Assembly: GCA_947461445.1 (NCBI GenBank)
Contig: CANHKV010000004.1
Coordinates: forward strand, 1 to 64,000
Length of the DNA: 64,000 nt
Origin: Holosporales bacterium
Lineage (GTDB): Bacteria > Pseudomonadota > Alphaproteobacteria > Holosporales > Holosporaceae
Reading direction: 5' to 3'
A program made the translations under genes and the position numbers. The notes beneath the pieces were generated by a model. It saw only the letters and a list, made by a program, of their open reading frames with translations. It was not told the origin of the DNA and did no database searches. Below are positions 10,884-20,606 of the stretch, piece by piece. Position 1 is the first letter of the stretch; each line of letters opens with the position of its first letter.

Positions 10884-11237
10884 ATGCCCATAGAATACGT
10901 GTACACCGCCCTATCTCACAGCATGGATGCCATGTATGGTTTTATCTTCCCCCTTAACAAACCTTATGAATGGGTGGGATTTTTGGCTGTGCTGTTTAAT
11001 ATGGTGTGTTACATTCCACAGATCAGACGCATTCGACGAACCCAATCATCCAAAGATATTTCCTTTTGGATGTTTTCCATTTGGATTGCGGGCAGTACGA
11101 CTTGGGTGATTTACGGTATCAGAGAAATGCGGTGGCCTGTTATCATCACCAATGGCATTAACTTGGTATTCCGTATTTGGGTTTTGGTGTACAAGTATAT
11201 TGTGGATCGCCGATCTAGAAATCTTTCTAAACCTTGA
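10884..11237 (+). CDS. SemiSWEET-type sugar transporter, first of a pair
   Basis: SemiSWEETs are small three-helix PQ-loop proteins that dimerise to move sugars down a gradient across the inner membrane. This 117-residue protein has a 28-residue leader with hydrophobic stretches, then the PQ-loop core: a first helix ending in CYIPQIRRIRR, the typical QSSKDIS loop, and two further helices, with N in 'ITNGINL' at the place of the conserved helix-3 Asn. It starts 6 nt after topA. The second SemiSWEET follows after 143 nt. The substrate cannot be told from sequence; glucose or sucrose are known for relatives. Confidence 0.85.
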   Translation: MPIEYVYTALSHSMDAMYGFIFPLNKPYEWVGFLAVLFNMVCYIPQIRRIRRTQSSKDISFWMFSIWIAGSTTWVIYGIREMRWPVIITNGINLVFRIWVLVYKYIVDRRSRNLSKP

Positions 11238-11380
11238 GAAATCATGTGTATATTGCCCCTGTTTTTCCATAAAATACGGCATAAAAATGCCCACCCTGAA
11301 CACAGAAAACCTGGTCTTATCGAAAAAATGGATATTATCCCAGAATATTTCAACACGTTACACTGCACAAAGGAATATTA

Positions 11381-11692
11381 ATGACGACATGGATAGATTC
11401 TCTTTGGATGTATTTTGAACAGGTTGATTTTCTTGGATTTTTAGCCGCAACACTGAGTGCCATTGCATTATTGCCTCAAATTCATCAAATTTGGGTTACG
11501 CGTTCTGCCAAAGATATTTCTTTTGGCATGCTGGCTTTATTGCTCAGCGGATCCATTGTTCAAATGATTTATGCCGTTTTAACCCACCAAATTCCTGTCA
11601 TTGTTACAAACAGTATTTCTATCAGTCTGCGCACTTTGGTCTTAGGGTGCAAAATTTATATGGATTGGCGTGCGTCGCAAAAAAGCCCTTAA
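11381..11692 (+). CDS. SemiSWEET-type sugar transporter, second of a pair
   Basis: This 103-residue protein has the same architecture as its neighbour: a first helix ending in LLPQIHQIWVTR, the SAKDIS loop, a second helix, and a third with 'VTNSISISLRTLVLG'. The ATG at 11381 has AAAGGA 7 nt upstream. It is clearly paralogous to the gene at 10884 but diverged: the shared core is mostly the PQ loop and the KDISF(W/G)M segment. It is in the same direction as, and close to, the first copy. Homodimer and heterodimer formation are both possible; only the sequence similarity is seen. Confidence 0.85.
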   Translation: MTTWIDSLWMYFEQVDFLGFLAATLSAIALLPQIHQIWVTRSAKDISFGMLALLLSGSIVQMIYAVLTHQIPVIVTNSISISLRTLVLGCKIYMDWRASQKSP

Positions 11693-11881
11693 GATCAATA
11701 CTCCTCCACAGCATTCTGTAGTGTTCTTTTTTAAGACGATTAGAGCAGGGATTTTTATATGATTTTGTGGTGTAGGAATTTCAGCATACCAACGCGCATG
11801 GTTCGGATACCCTAAGATTCCAATCCATCTAAAATCTTCATGCTTATGGGGCCATTCAGTACTGCTCCAACCATTACCCTC

Positions 11882-12760
11882 TTATGACTGGTGGGAATCT
11901 GTTGCCAGAGCATCATGGGCAAGAAATTCTGACGACGATCCAAATTTTTCAAAATATCTGGCATCGCCAACCATACAAATGGATCGCTTAACATCTTTTT
12001 TCAAAAATTCTTGAATCACTTTGACTTTTGAAAATTCTAAAAATTCTGGGGGTATGGTGTTCACACGTTCGAAAAAGGATCCTTCTGTGGCACAAAAAAT
12101 CCATTGAAATGTTCTGTGTACGGCCCTGATCTCCTCATGACTGGATTGCAATCTTTTTAACTTGATGCGATTAATCCCCATCAATTTTGCAGGATACCCC
12201 AAAACCAGGCCATAGGGCATGACATCGCTGGCCACACCAGACAGTCCTGAAATCATGGCGCCTTCCCCAATGCGTGTAAATTGGAGAACAGCACATAATC
12301 CCCCCAAAACTGCTTGATCTCCCACCTCGACATGCCCTGCCAGAGTCGCTTGATTGGACATGACAATATCGTTACCCAAGCTGCAATCGTGGGCAATGTG
12401 CACACCCACCATTAAAAAGACGCGATCGCCTATAACCGTGCGACCTCCTCCTTCTTTTGTGCCACGATGAATGGTAACGTGTTCACGAATTCTGGCGTTT
12501 TTTCCAATAATCAGATGGGTTTCTTGCCCAGCATAAATCAAATGTTGGGGATCGGAACCCAAAACAGAAAAAGCTCCAATGGTGCTATCGGACCCAATGG
12601 TACTGTTCTGTTCAATAATAACGTGCGACGTCAATCGAACATTTTCATGCAAGATGACCTGGGGACCAACCATGCAATAGGGTCCAATATCACATCCACG
12701 ACCAATGTGTGCGCTGGGATGAACAATGGCGCTGGGATGAACAAAAAAGGAATCCGTCAT
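11882..12760 (-). CDS. lpxA: UDP-N-acetylglucosamine acyltransferase LpxA
   Basis: It carries out the first step of lipid A synthesis, moving a hydroxyacyl chain from ACP to UDP-GlcNAc in the cytosol. The first 190 or so residues are a left-handed beta-helix of hexapeptide repeats (IGPYCMVG, IGSDSTIG and so on). The catalytic base is His124 in HIAHDCSLGN. The C-terminal helical domain ends later than usual: 292 residues against about 262 in E. coli. In most proteobacteria lpxA sits in lpxD-fabZ-lpxA-lpxB; here it stands alone, which suggests rearrangement. Its presence implies the organism makes lipid A. Confidence 0.96.
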   Translation of the reverse strand: MTDSFFVHPSAIVHPSAHIGRGCDIGPYCMVGPQVILHENVRLTSHVIIEQNSTIGSDSTIGAFSVLGSDPQHLIYAGQETHLIIGKNARIREHVTIHRGTKEGGGRTVIGDRVFLMVGVHIAHDCSLGNDIVMSNQATLAGHVEVGDQAVLGGLCAVLQFTRIGEGAMISGLSGVASDVMPYGLVLGYPAKLMGINRIKLKRLQSSHEEIRAVHRTFQWIFCATEGSFFERVNTIPPEFLEFSKVKVIQEFLKKDVKRSICMVGDARYFEKFGSSSEFLAHDALATDSHQS

Positions 12761-12898
12761 GAACCCAAAGACAAGACTTTACTCGTTAAACTATAGTTCA
12801 TTTCTCTTTACCCGTCCACTCTGAATCCATTGGGTGGTCGCCACAGCGCGGCCAATATCCCCTAACACGCGTTGTTATGCGCCATGCCGTATACTGTT

Positions 12899-15800
12899 TT
12901 AATGGTTTGTATTTTGTTTAAAAACATCATCTTTTTCTATAACTCTAGAAACGGATTGTTCGCCTTTCATTGATTCCGAATCATAATCCAAGTAAACAGA
13001 GGTTTTATTCTCTTTATTATTTTGAACCATTGTGTGGGATTGTCTAACTTTTTTGATTTTGGGGGTGTTTAGAAGAGGCAAGTATATTTGTTTTTGTTCT
13101 TGTATTTCCAGCGTTAAATTTTGTACATTCCTTGTTTTGGCTCCTTTTTTTGCAGAATTTTCTTGGGTGCTGGTCTGTTGCGCCGTGGCATCTTGGGTTG
13201 CGCTCCCCGTTTTCACAACGGTTTCTGCAATGCTTTCTAGGGCAGCCTTTACAGGAATCAACTCAGCATTCTTTTTGTCCACGGGTTGTTTTTCAGGAAT
13301 ATGGATCAGTGATTTCTTGGCAGGCATTGCAAGAATTTTTATGGTGTTCTTTTTTAGGGCTGCCTGCCCATGGTCCTTTAAATCCTTCGCTTCTTCATTC
13401 TTTTGTTCTTCCCGATTTATATCATCAAAAATAATCACTTTTTTTGGATTGAGCTCAGAAAAAAGGCTATCTTTATTTTGAATGTAGTTTTGAATGTCTG
13501 GTTTTTTTTCTATTTTTTTCATAGAAAAAACATTATTTTCTTCTTTAATTAGCGATATTTTTATTGCGTTAAACATTTCTCCGAAATCATTCAACTCTGC
13601 TCCCTTATAATAAAAGGGACAGCAAAAAAAATATGAGGAGAAATTTTTGGAGCGTTTTAAACGCCATTGTTTTTCGTACGTGATCTCATTATCGTCCATG
13701 CGAACAATACAAGGAGCCCCGACATTATATGCTGTCTTATACACCCAATTACATATAGACTGGAACAAACTAGAGGACTGAGGTTGATCTGGCTCGGGTT
13801 GCATCAATAGATTGATGTTTACTGTGTTCACCACACACGTTTTATAACGGTCAAGATCCTTTTTTTCAGAAAGAGTGATACCCCATTTTTTTTGATCTTT
13901 TTGAAATGTGATTTTCATACCATTCACATCTCTCACGGTGCCTACACGTAAAAGCTCGCCAACAGTTCGTATTTCTGTGGGGTTAATGCGAGCATTTTCA
14001 GGGGGAAAAACCACCATAACTTCACCATGAAACACGTCTGATCTGTTGTCTGCGATCTTAAAGAGGTAATAATCAGACAGGCCTTTTTTTTTAATTATAC
14101 TTTCAATGTTTTTAAATATTATGCGTATTAATTGCTCCTCTGTTGGGCTATATTGATCAAAATTTTGGTCAATCTGTTGCATTATAAGGGGTGGATCGGC
14201 AGCTTGGATCATTAGCTTTGGTTTTTCAATACGATCTTCTACTCGCTTGTAATGCCGGTTATGGGTTGCAGAATACGTCATTATTTCAAATGACGGCTGC
14301 GGCATGTCAAAAAAGATTTCTTGAATCACTCTGTTTTCAATGGGAATATGCTCAAAAAATGAATCTGTTTTAATAAAATGTTCCTCATCGGTTTCACGAT
14401 TATCATACGTAACCTTCCCATGTATTTTCTCGATTTCCTCGCATTTTGGCAAAAAGAACAATTGGTAATCAAGAATGGTGTGATTCTCCTCAAATGCGTT
14501 AAGAGCATTCAATAATAGATTATTATAATGAACTGTACCACGTACCCCCTGCGGCATCTCAAAAAAGATTTCTTTATCATATATCTTGATCACAGTATTT
14601 AGAATAGTATTAAAAAAGGGGTTTAATTTAATAAAATGTTCCTCATCGGTTTCACGATTATCATACGTAACCTGCCCATGTATTTCCTCGCATGTTGGCA
14701 AAGAGAGCTCAAGCAATGGCTCAGGTAATAAGTCAAGATTTTCAATTTCAAGCAATGGCTCAGGTAATAAGGCAGGATTTTCAACCGGTACTACAGGTAT
14801 TTCAAGCAATGGCTCAGGTAATAAGGCAGGATTTTCAACCGGTACTACAGGTATTTCAAGCAATGGCTCAGGTAATAAGTCAGGATTTTCAATTGCAATC
14901 AATGGCTCAGGAGGTTTTTCAACTGGTGCTAGAGGCTTTTTAAACGGATGATCAGTCTTCCAAGACAGATCAGTATGAGGAGCATTATTCATTGGAATTT
15001 TTTCCTGCTCCAGTATTTCAAGTGACCGCTCAGGTAATAAGACAAGGTCTTCAAACGGATCATCAGAATCAGGATCAATAGTATTATCCACGGGGCTGGC
15101 GGGAACAACAGGAGGAACAGGAGCAACAAGATGGACGGGAACAACAGGAGGAACAGGAGCAACAAGATGGACGGGAACAACAGGAGGAACAGGAGCAACA
15201 AGATGGACGGGAATTTCTTCCTGCTCAAGTATTTTAATCAATGGCCCAGGAGGGTTTTTAATTGCTGCTACAGGTATTTCAAGCGACCGCCCAGGTGTTT
15301 GAACCAATGACGCAGATGTTTTAACGTCATAAACGTATGCCCAAACCAGCTCTTGATCAATAGCATCATTCACGGGGCTGGCGGGAACAACAGGAGTAAC
15401 AGGAGCAACAAGATGGACGGGATGGACAGGAGTAACAGGAGTAACAAGATTGACGGGAACAACAGGAGTAACAGGAGCAACAGGAGTTTTTACCTGATCA
15501 GGCCATACAAAATTTTGGATATTGTCTAATGGTTCAGGCTGAAAAACCAGGGTAAATGGGTCTTCATTAGGAAGGATTTGTGGGGATTGATCCTGAAAAA
15601 CAGGCGTATTTTGGATTGTATGATCCAGAGTGATTGGTAATGTAGAATCCAAACCCTGATGAATAAGATCGCAGGAAATTACCTCTGCATTCGTTACATC
15701 AGGAGCATTTTCTAAATAAATCGTTTGTGCCCCAGAGTCTTTTTCCGTACCAACGGCTGTTGATTCATGATCATTGGCATAATCAGAAATTCCTTCTAAT

Positions 15801-16315
15801 CTGATGTCTGTTTTTTTACAGTGCCGCATTGGTTTGGCAATGTTTAGGATCTGGGAGCGGATGTCGTATTGGACAGGTCTCTCTAAACCAGAGTGGGATG
15901 CTTGGTCATCCCTTTGGGGCAGTCTGGGCATCATTCCACAGATATTGCTTTTCAGAAAAGAAAGGTATGCAAGGGAAAATTTCCAGAAATACCTTATGCC
16001 CAGGCGGTGTAAACCCCCCTTTTTTTCGGTCATTTCTTGGATTTTTTCTTGGTTTTCAGGATTCAGCAAGAAAAAAGACAATGCGTGTGAATCTGATTTT
16101 GTGGACATATCGACGGATTTTAACCGTAATGCGTCCTGTGCATTAGAGTTTTTTTTTAGACTTTCTGGCAAAACGTCTATTTTTAATCTGGTTGGTTGGT
16201 CAAGAGGTGGGAGATATCCACGGTCGTATGGAAACAGTGCTTTATTCCTGATGTTAATCAGGCTGCAATACAAGGCAAATATTATTATGACTAGGTTGGG
16301 TCGTTTTTGTTTCAT
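12899..16315 (-). CDS. Large proline-rich repeat protein, probably exported; function unknown
   Basis: I do not recognise a family. The 1138-residue protein starts at an ATG with AAAGGG 6 nt upstream and opens with a basic, hydrophobic segment (residues 1-27) that fits a signal peptide or anchor. Regions: a Ser/Asp-rich part to about residue 265; Pro-Val repeats at about 270-310 and 370-405 (12-residue unit, [12 protein letters not shown]); 18-residue Leu-Pro-Glu repeats at about 470-535; two copies of a module of 50 or so residues sharing [15 protein letters not shown] at about 535-590 and 623-677; a globular-looking part at about 700-960 with several Cys; and a charged Lys/Glu tail. It is a single-gene unit. 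By appearance it could be a surface protein or a secreted effector; nothing shows which. Confidence 0.75.
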   Translation of the reverse strand: MKQKRPNLVIIIFALYCSLINIRNKALFPYDRGYLPPLDQPTRLKIDVLPESLKKNSNAQDALRLKSVDMSTKSDSHALSFFLLNPENQEKIQEMTEKKGGLHRLGIRYFWKFSLAYLSFLKSNICGMMPRLPQRDDQASHSGLERPVQYDIRSQILNIAKPMRHCKKTDIRLEGISDYANDHESTAVGTEKDSGAQTIYLENAPDVTNAEVISCDLIHQGLDSTLPITLDHTIQNTPVFQDQSPQILPNEDPFTLVFQPEPLDNIQNFVWPDQVKTPVAPVTPVVPVNLVTPVTPVHPVHLVAPVTPVVPASPVNDAIDQELVWAYVYDVKTSASLVQTPGRSLEIPVAAIKNPPGPLIKILEQEEIPVHLVAPVPPVVPVHLVAPVPPVVPVHLVAPVPPVVPASPVDNTIDPDSDDPFEDLVLLPERSLEILEQEKIPMNNAPHTDLSWKTDHPFKKPLAPVEKPPEPLIAIENPDLLPEPLLEIPVVPVENPALLPEPLLEIPVVPVENPALLPEPLLEIENLDLLPEPLLELSLPTCEEIHGQVTYDNRETDEEHFIKLNPFFNTILNTVIKIYDKEIFFEMPQGVRGTVHYNNLLLNALNAFEENHTILDYQLFFLPKCEEIEKIHGKVTYDNRETDEEHFIKTDSFFEHIPIENRVIQEIFFDMPQPSFEIMTYSATHNRHYKRVEDRIEKPKLMIQAADPPLIMQQIDQNFDQYSPTEEQLIRIIFKNIESIIKKKGLSDYYLFKIADNRSDVFHGEVMVVFPPENARINPTEIRTVGELLRVGTVRDVNGMKITFQKDQKKWGITLSEKKDLDRYKTCVVNTVNINLLMQPEPDQPQSSSLFQSICNWVYKTAYNVGAPCIVRMDDNEITYEKQWRLKRSKNFSSYFFCCPFYYKGAELNDFGEMFNAIKISLIKEENNVFSMKKIEKKPDIQNYIQNKDSLFSELNPKKVIIFDDINREEQKNEEAKDLKDHGQAALKKNTIKILAMPAKKSLIHIPEKQPVDKKNAELIPVKAALESIAETVVKTGSATQDATAQQTSTQENSAKKGAKTRNVQNLTLEIQEQKQIYLPLLNTPKIKKVRQSHTMVQNNKENKTSVYLDYDSESMKGEQSVSRVIEKDDVFKQNTNH
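14285..14705 (-). repeat. Duplicated coding module, two diverged copies
   Basis: Two copies of a segment lie about 260-270 bp apart (14285-14445 and 14545-14705). The best conserved part, starting at 14369 and 14638, is identical over 46 bases. They encode the paired modules beginning CEEI and ending IFF(E/D)MPQ in the proline-rich protein. The linker between the conserved ends differs in length. Confidence 0.85.
14710..14910 (-). repeat. 54-bp tandem repeat, about 3 copies plus a partial
   Basis: The motif CAAGCAATGGCTCAGG recurs at 14710, 14749, 14803 and 14857. The three rightmost units have a 54-bp period and encode the 18-residue unit [18 protein letters not shown]. The first spacing is 39 bp. 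All are multiples of three. Confidence 0.92.
15101..15208 (-). repeat. 36-bp tandem repeat, three identical copies
   Basis: Three 36-bp units encode [12 protein letters not shown] three times. A related but diverged array of the same 6- to 12-residue Pro-Val units is present at about 15381-15490. The identity between the three units suggests recent expansion or homogenisation. Confidence 0.93.
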
Positions 16316-16556
16316 AAAAAGCCCTTTATTTAAGTATTTTTAGAAATTATTTAACATACAAAATTGTTTTGGTGTTTACAAAAGTCATCCTAAACTGTTT
16401 CTTAAGCTTCGTAAACCTATTACAAAGCTATTTTTTATAATCTTTTCTAAATTAAAACTTGAATTACGTCTAAACCTAATCCTCTTCGCCCATATTGCCA
16501 ATTCTTGTCTTTTTCAACACAATAAAAAGATACGCTTGTTATTCAGCATCGCCCTT

Positions 16557-17024
16557 ATGATTCTTCGTGTGGCCATCGGTTGGGATCATGCCGGCATGGA
16601 CCTAGCCAATGGGTTAATCCGGGAATTTCAAAAAGTTTTTTGGAATTACATCCGTCGAACCCCATCAAAAGACCCCATCAATTATCCTGATGCTGTTCCA
16701 TTTGTTGTGCAGCACGTTTATCGAGGGGGGGTGGGTGTCTTGATTTGTGGTACAGGCATAGGCATGAGTATGGCGGCCAATCGATATCCAGGCATAGGAG
16801 CCGCATTATGTACAGACCCCCTGATGGCAGAAATGGCACGTGCTCACAATAATGCGAATATTTTGGTCTTGCCCGGCCGATTAATGTCAGAATCTGTGGC
16901 AACAGCCTGTGTATCTGTGTTTTTAAACACCCCATTTGAACAAGGGCGACACGCGAACAGAATTGCTCAATTTGATCCCATATTGGCCCACAGCGTCTCT
17001 TACGATTTTCCTCCAGCCGAATAA
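16557..17024 (+). CDS. rpiB: Ribose-5-phosphate isomerase B
   Basis: It interconverts ribose 5-phosphate and ribulose 5-phosphate in the pentose phosphate pathway. The 155 residues show the RpiB/LacAB fold: N-terminal VAIGWDHAG (Asp10-His11), catalytic Cys64 in LICGTGIGMS, then AANRYPGIGAAL and the ARAHNNANILVLPGR motif that binds the phosphate. I chose ATG 16557 because it puts the conserved strand at residue 2; a TTG at 16536 is in frame but has no support. It is followed after 7 nt by pssA, and probably leads an operon rpiB-pssA-mlaA. Confidence 0.93.
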   Translation: MILRVAIGWDHAGMDLANGLIREFQKVFWNYIRRTPSKDPINYPDAVPFVVQHVYRGGVGVLICGTGIGMSMAANRYPGIGAALCTDPLMAEMARAHNNANILVLPGRLMSESVATACVSVFLNTPFEQGRHANRIAQFDPILAHSVSYDFPPAE

Positions 17025-17031
17025 CACATCG

Positions 17032-17814
17032 ATGAAAAAACAGAAAAACAGCTTGGTACGTACACTGCCAACCCCATCCAATCCAGACAAAGTGATACGC
17101 TGGAAGGAAAAATGGAAATCCCCATCCATTGGCCGTATTTTGCCCAATATGATCACCCTATCCGCCTTATGCATGGGGTTGTCCTCCATCCAATATGGCT
17201 TTTCTGAACATTGGAGAAATGCGGTGGCCAGCGTTTTGATTGCGGGTATTTTAGATGGTTTAGATGGCCGAGTAGCCCGCTTATTAAAATCCAGCTCTGC
17301 CTTTGGCGCAGAATTAGACTCATTGGTGGATTTCATTAATTTTGGGGTGGCACCAGCGCTGATTACCTATTGTTATTCCTTATCCAATTGGGGAAACAAG
17401 GGATGGGGGTTAAGTCTGTTTTTCAGTGCGTGTATGGCATGGAGATTGGCCCGATTTAACACATTGCCCAATCACTCTTCGGTCTTTTCCATGGGGGTTC
17501 CGGCACCAGCTGGGGCATTGCTCTTGTTAACCCCAATGATCGTCACCTTTGTTTTTGACACCACCATCCCTGTATGGATGTACGCGCTGGTTATTATCGC
17601 AACGTCTATTTTAACCATCAGTCGATACCCCACCTTTGTCTTTAAGAAAATTGTCATTGCCGAGAATTTTTTGGGTATCTTTTGCATGGCCATTCTGGCT
17701 GTCATTGCAGGTCTTTTCAGTGCCCCGTGGGAAACGTTGCTTATTCTTTCTGTTATTTACATGGTATTATTGCCCATCAGCGGATATTGGTTTTACTCTA
17801 AAAAGAAAACATAA
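17032..17814 (+). CDS. pssA: CDP-diacylglycerol-serine O-phosphatidyltransferase
   Basis: An inner-membrane enzyme that makes phosphatidylserine, the precursor of phosphatidylethanolamine. The 260-residue protein has the CDP-alcohol phosphotransferase motif from D75 to D100 (DGLDGRVARLL ... GAELDSLVD) and about six to eight hydrophobic helices, as in the PssA family of alphaproteobacteria. The ATG at 17032 lies 7 nt after rpiB. Its stop TAA overlaps the next ATG by one base (TAATG), so mlaA is translationally coupled. The phosphatidylcholine synthase Pcs is a related alternative, but the length and motif spacing fit PssA. psd is not in the window. Confidence 0.9.
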   Translation: MKKQKNSLVRTLPTPSNPDKVIRWKEKWKSPSIGRILPNMITLSALCMGLSSIQYGFSEHWRNAVASVLIAGILDGLDGRVARLLKSSSAFGAELDSLVDFINFGVAPALITYCYSLSNWGNKGWGLSLFFSACMAWRLARFNTLPNHSSVFSMGVPAPAGALLLLTPMIVTFVFDTTIPVWMYALVIIATSILTISRYPTFVFKKIVIAENFLGIFCMAILAVIAGLFSAPWETLLILSVIYMVLLPISGYWFYSKKKT

Positions 17815-18764
17815 TGATTGTGTACTTTAATCTGTTATTATTCAGCCTGGCCCTGTCAGGATGCGCAAAGCACCACCCCCAATGCGTATGCATTTCTGCG
17901 CCACATTACCAGCAACCGCCTGTTGTGCCATCGAATGAAAAAGAACCCACAGATCAGCCCATTGCAAAAGACCCCAGAGATCCGCTGGAATCTTTTAATC
18001 GGGCGATGTTTTCCTTTAACAACGCCTTGGATAACAGCATTTTCCTGCCATTTATTGGCTTTTATCGGGTTATGCCCCTGTGTATAAAAAATCGAATCAC
18101 CAGTGTAATGGATACAATAGAAACGCCTATGAGTATGGCAAACTGTGTATTTCAAGGTAAAATACATGACTTTTTGGCCCATACGGCACGATTGTTCTTT
18201 AATTTGACCTTTGGCATATGTGGGTTGTTTGATGTGGCATCCCTGTTGAAAATTCAGCCCCAGCGCCAAGATTTTGGAAAGACATTACAGACGGTTTTAA
18301 AGGTTCCACCAGGACCCTTTTTGGTCATTCCTCTTTTAGGTCCCAGCAGTTTGCGTGATGCCATTGGTCAAGCCGTTGATTGCAGTCTTTTACCTACAAC
18401 TTATTACGATAAAACGGCTCTTGCCTATTATCCTGCATCCTATTTGATCACTCAAGCCAAAATTACGAGCATACAATACGATCTAGGGGAAACCTTTGAC
18501 GATGGGTACGAGGCTTTGCGTAATGCCTATTTAATGTCACGCGGTGATGATGGTGCAAGGGTGTCGGATCAAAAGGATGCAACAGACAAAGAGGAAAAGC
18601 GCCCCGATTTATTAGACGATGATGGTGCAGGGGTGTCGGATCAAAAGGATGCAGCAAGCACAGAGGAAAAGCGCCCCGATTTATTGGACGATGATGATGC
18701 AGGGGTGTCGGATCAAAAGGATGCAGCAAGCACAGAGGAAAAGCAACCAGATTTATTGGATTAG
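17814..18764 (+). CDS. mlaA: MlaA/VacJ outer-membrane lipoprotein with repeated acidic tail
   Basis: MlaA sits in the outer membrane and removes misplaced phospholipids for return by the Mla pathway. A lipoprotein signal ends at Cys17 (LALSGC). The VacJ domain follows (about residues 55-245), with DPLESFNRAMFSFNNALD and the helical stretches typical of the family. The last 72 residues are three 24-residue repeats, rich in Asp/Glu, running right to the stop codon; normal MlaA lacks this. The start overlaps the pssA stop by one base. mlaC follows. The ABC part (mlaFEDB) is not in the window. Confidence 0.93.
   Translation: MIVYFNLLLFSLALSGCAKHHPQCVCISAPHYQQPPVVPSNEKEPTDQPIAKDPRDPLESFNRAMFSFNNALDNSIFLPFIGFYRVMPLCIKNRITSVMDTIETPMSMANCVFQGKIHDFLAHTARLFFNLTFGICGLFDVASLLKIQPQRQDFGKTLQTVLKVPPGPFLVIPLLGPSSLRDAIGQAVDCSLLPTTYYDKTALAYYPASYLITQAKITSIQYDLGETFDDGYEALRNAYLMSRGDDGARVSDQKDATDKEEKRPDLLDDDGAGVSDQKDAASTEEKRPDLLDDDDAGVSDQKDAASTEEKQPDLLD
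18546..18761 (+). repeat. 72-bp tandem repeat, three copies, at the 3' end of mlaA
   Basis: Three 72-bp units encode DDGAGVSDQKDAASTEEKRP plus DLLD with small changes, and the third unit runs directly into the TAG stop. The second and third units differ at only about five bases. This is the same pattern of frame-keeping amplification as in topA. Confidence 0.95.
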
Positions 18765-18927
18765 GGGCATATTTTTCAGACAAAAATGAGAATTTAATGC
18801 TATACTATCCCAATAGCTATATTTTTCATCCCCCCTTGTACGTTGTTTTGGTTATGAGATGGATCGAACAGCACCATAAAAACCATATGACAATCATCAG
18901 GGCATGTCATTACACGAGTTTTTCATT

Positions 18928-19596
18928 ATGAAGCACCTATTACTCATTTGCTTTTGCAGCATTGTTTGCACCGACATTTTTGCCGCACCCCAACCATCCA
19001 AAAAACCTCTTTCTCTTGATGCAGCCTCTGCAGATTCAGGGCAAGCATTGGCCAGATCCGTTGTGAATCGTTTGTATACAACGGCAAAAGACATTACCTC
19101 TGGCAAAACATCAGAAAAAACAAAGGCGGATCAGCTGACTGAATTGGTTTTGTCCATTTGGGATATTGATAAAATTGCATCTTACATATTGTTTCCCCAT
19201 TGGAAATCTTTTTCCAACGCACAAAAAACACAATTTGAAAATCTGTTAACACAAAATGTTGTTCGCACATTTCAAAGGGTATCTAAAAAATACCTTGGCA
19301 GCCTAACAATCGCCAAAATCGCGCCTGTTCAAAACAAACCCAACGCCTATGATGTGCACTGTAAAGTGATCAATGCAGAAGACGGCCGTACTGTAGATGT
19401 TCGTTTCCAGATCGCATCAGGAAAAGTGCGCAATCTTTTTGTTGAAAAATTGGATCTGGTTGATGCAAAAAGAAAAGAGTATGCCTCTTTGATGCGTCAA
19501 AATCGCAATTCAATTCCTGCTTTTTTAAAGGCCATAGAGAATCAAGTTTCAAAGAGAAACGCCGCATCCAAACCAGCGTCAGTACGCAAAGCGTAA
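18928..19596 (+). CDS. mlaC: MlaC-type periplasmic phospholipid-binding protein
   Basis: MlaC shuttles phospholipid between the outer-membrane MlaA complex and the inner-membrane ABC transporter. The protein has a signal peptide (MKHLLLICFCSIVCTDIFA, cleaved near residue 19). The MlaC/Ttg2D domain follows, with DIDKIASYILFPHWKSFSNA early and the paired helices and strand ending in VEKLDLVDAKRKEYASLM. The ATG at 18928 was chosen because it gives a clean signal peptide; an in-frame ATG at 18904 adds eight residues. It lies 139 nt after mlaA, in the same direction, so both periplasmic-facing Mla parts are together. Confidence 0.88.
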   Translation: MKHLLLICFCSIVCTDIFAAPQPSKKPLSLDAASADSGQALARSVVNRLYTTAKDITSGKTSEKTKADQLTELVLSIWDIDKIASYILFPHWKSFSNAQKTQFENLLTQNVVRTFQRVSKKYLGSLTIAKIAPVQNKPNAYDVHCKVINAEDGRTVDVRFQIASGKVRNLFVEKLDLVDAKRKEYASLMRQNRNSIPAFLKAIENQVSKRNAASKPASVRKA

Positions 19597-19670
19597 GAAT
19601 GAAGGGATAGGGTCGTCACAGCGGGGTATATTTGTTACAATACCTGAAAAACGCAATCGTGATCGGCCCT

Positions 19671-20606
19671 ATGTTGGATTTTGAAAACCATATCAAAGAG
19701 CTTAAAGATCGAATCGAAGGGTTAAAAACCTTGCCAGCGCCATTGTCTTTGAAAATCAAGGAAGAAATTCAAAAACTGGAAAAAAAGTACCACAAATCCT
19801 TATCGGATTTGTACAAAAATTTATCGCCTTGGGATAAAGTTCAAGTGGCTCGATTGCCAGAACGTCCTAAAGCGCGCGATTACGTTACGGCCATGATGGA
19901 CACGTTTGTGCCCCTGTCTGGTGATCGTCTATTCGGTGAAGATCATGCCGTTGTATCTGGAATGGGTCTGTTCAAGGGCATGCCCATCATGATTATGGGC
20001 CACGAAAAAGGTCATGATACCACGTCACGCATTCACCATCATTTTGGCATGGCCAGCCCAGAGGGATATCGAAAAGCCCAGCGATTAATGGTGCTGGCCG
20101 AACGGTTCCGATTGCCAGTGGTTTTTTTGGTAGATACGCCTGGGGCAGCGGCGGGAACTCAAGCCGAAGAACGCGGTCAAGCCCAAGCCATTGCCGAATG
20201 CATTGACACCAGTTTAAAAATCAACGTGCCTATTTTATCCGTGATTATCGGCGAAGGGGGCTCGGGCGGAGCAGTGGCCTTTGCCACAGCCAATTTTATT
20301 GCCATGCTGGAACATTCTGTTTACTCTGTGATTTCTCCTGAAGGGTGTGCCTCTATTTTGTGGCGTACGGCCACCAAGAAAGAAGATGCAGCAATGGCTC
20401 AGAAATTAACGGCGCAACATTTAAAATCTTTTGGTGTGATTGATGAAATCATTCCAGAACCCATAGGTGGGGCACACCGACACTGTGCAGAAACCATTGA
20501 TCGTGTCAGCCAGTGCTTGTTTTCTCAATTACAGGCCATGAAAACCCAAACCCACTTTGCGGAAAAAAGACGTAAGAAATTTCTAGCCATGGGCCGAGAT
20601 TTATAG
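19671..20606 (+). CDS. accA: Acetyl-CoA carboxylase carboxyltransferase subunit alpha
   Basis: With AccD it transfers the carboxyl group from biotin to acetyl-CoA, the first step in fatty acid synthesis. The 311 residues begin MLDFENHIKELKDRI, the usual N terminus, and contain the coiled start, the GDRLFGEDHAVVSG core, the oxyanion region GEGGSGGAVAFA and SVISPEGCASILWR. ATG 19671 was chosen over an in-frame TTG at 19632 because it matches the family start. The intergenic region after it (233 nt) shows no gene. Confidence 0.96.
   Translation: MLDFENHIKELKDRIEGLKTLPAPLSLKIKEEIQKLEKKYHKSLSDLYKNLSPWDKVQVARLPERPKARDYVTAMMDTFVPLSGDRLFGEDHAVVSGMGLFKGMPIMIMGHEKGHDTTSRIHHHFGMASPEGYRKAQRLMVLAERFRLPVVFLVDTPGAAAGTQAEERGQAQAIAECIDTSLKINVPILSVIIGEGGSGGAVAFATANFIAMLEHSVYSVISPEGCASILWRTATKKEDAAMAQKLTAQHLKSFGVIDEIIPEPIGGAHRHCAETIDRVSQCLFSQLQAMKTQTHFAEKRRKKFLAMGRDL

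Noticed and set aside
11693-11881. Possible continuation of the SemiSWEET operon
   Set aside because: Stops in all frames and the next gene (lpxA) is on the other strand.
15804-16343. A 179-codon plus-strand open frame antisense to the proline-rich gene
   Set aside because: Composition is Trp/Cys/Phe-rich and unlike a protein; it lies fully within the coding sequence of the minus-strand gene and is a shadow.
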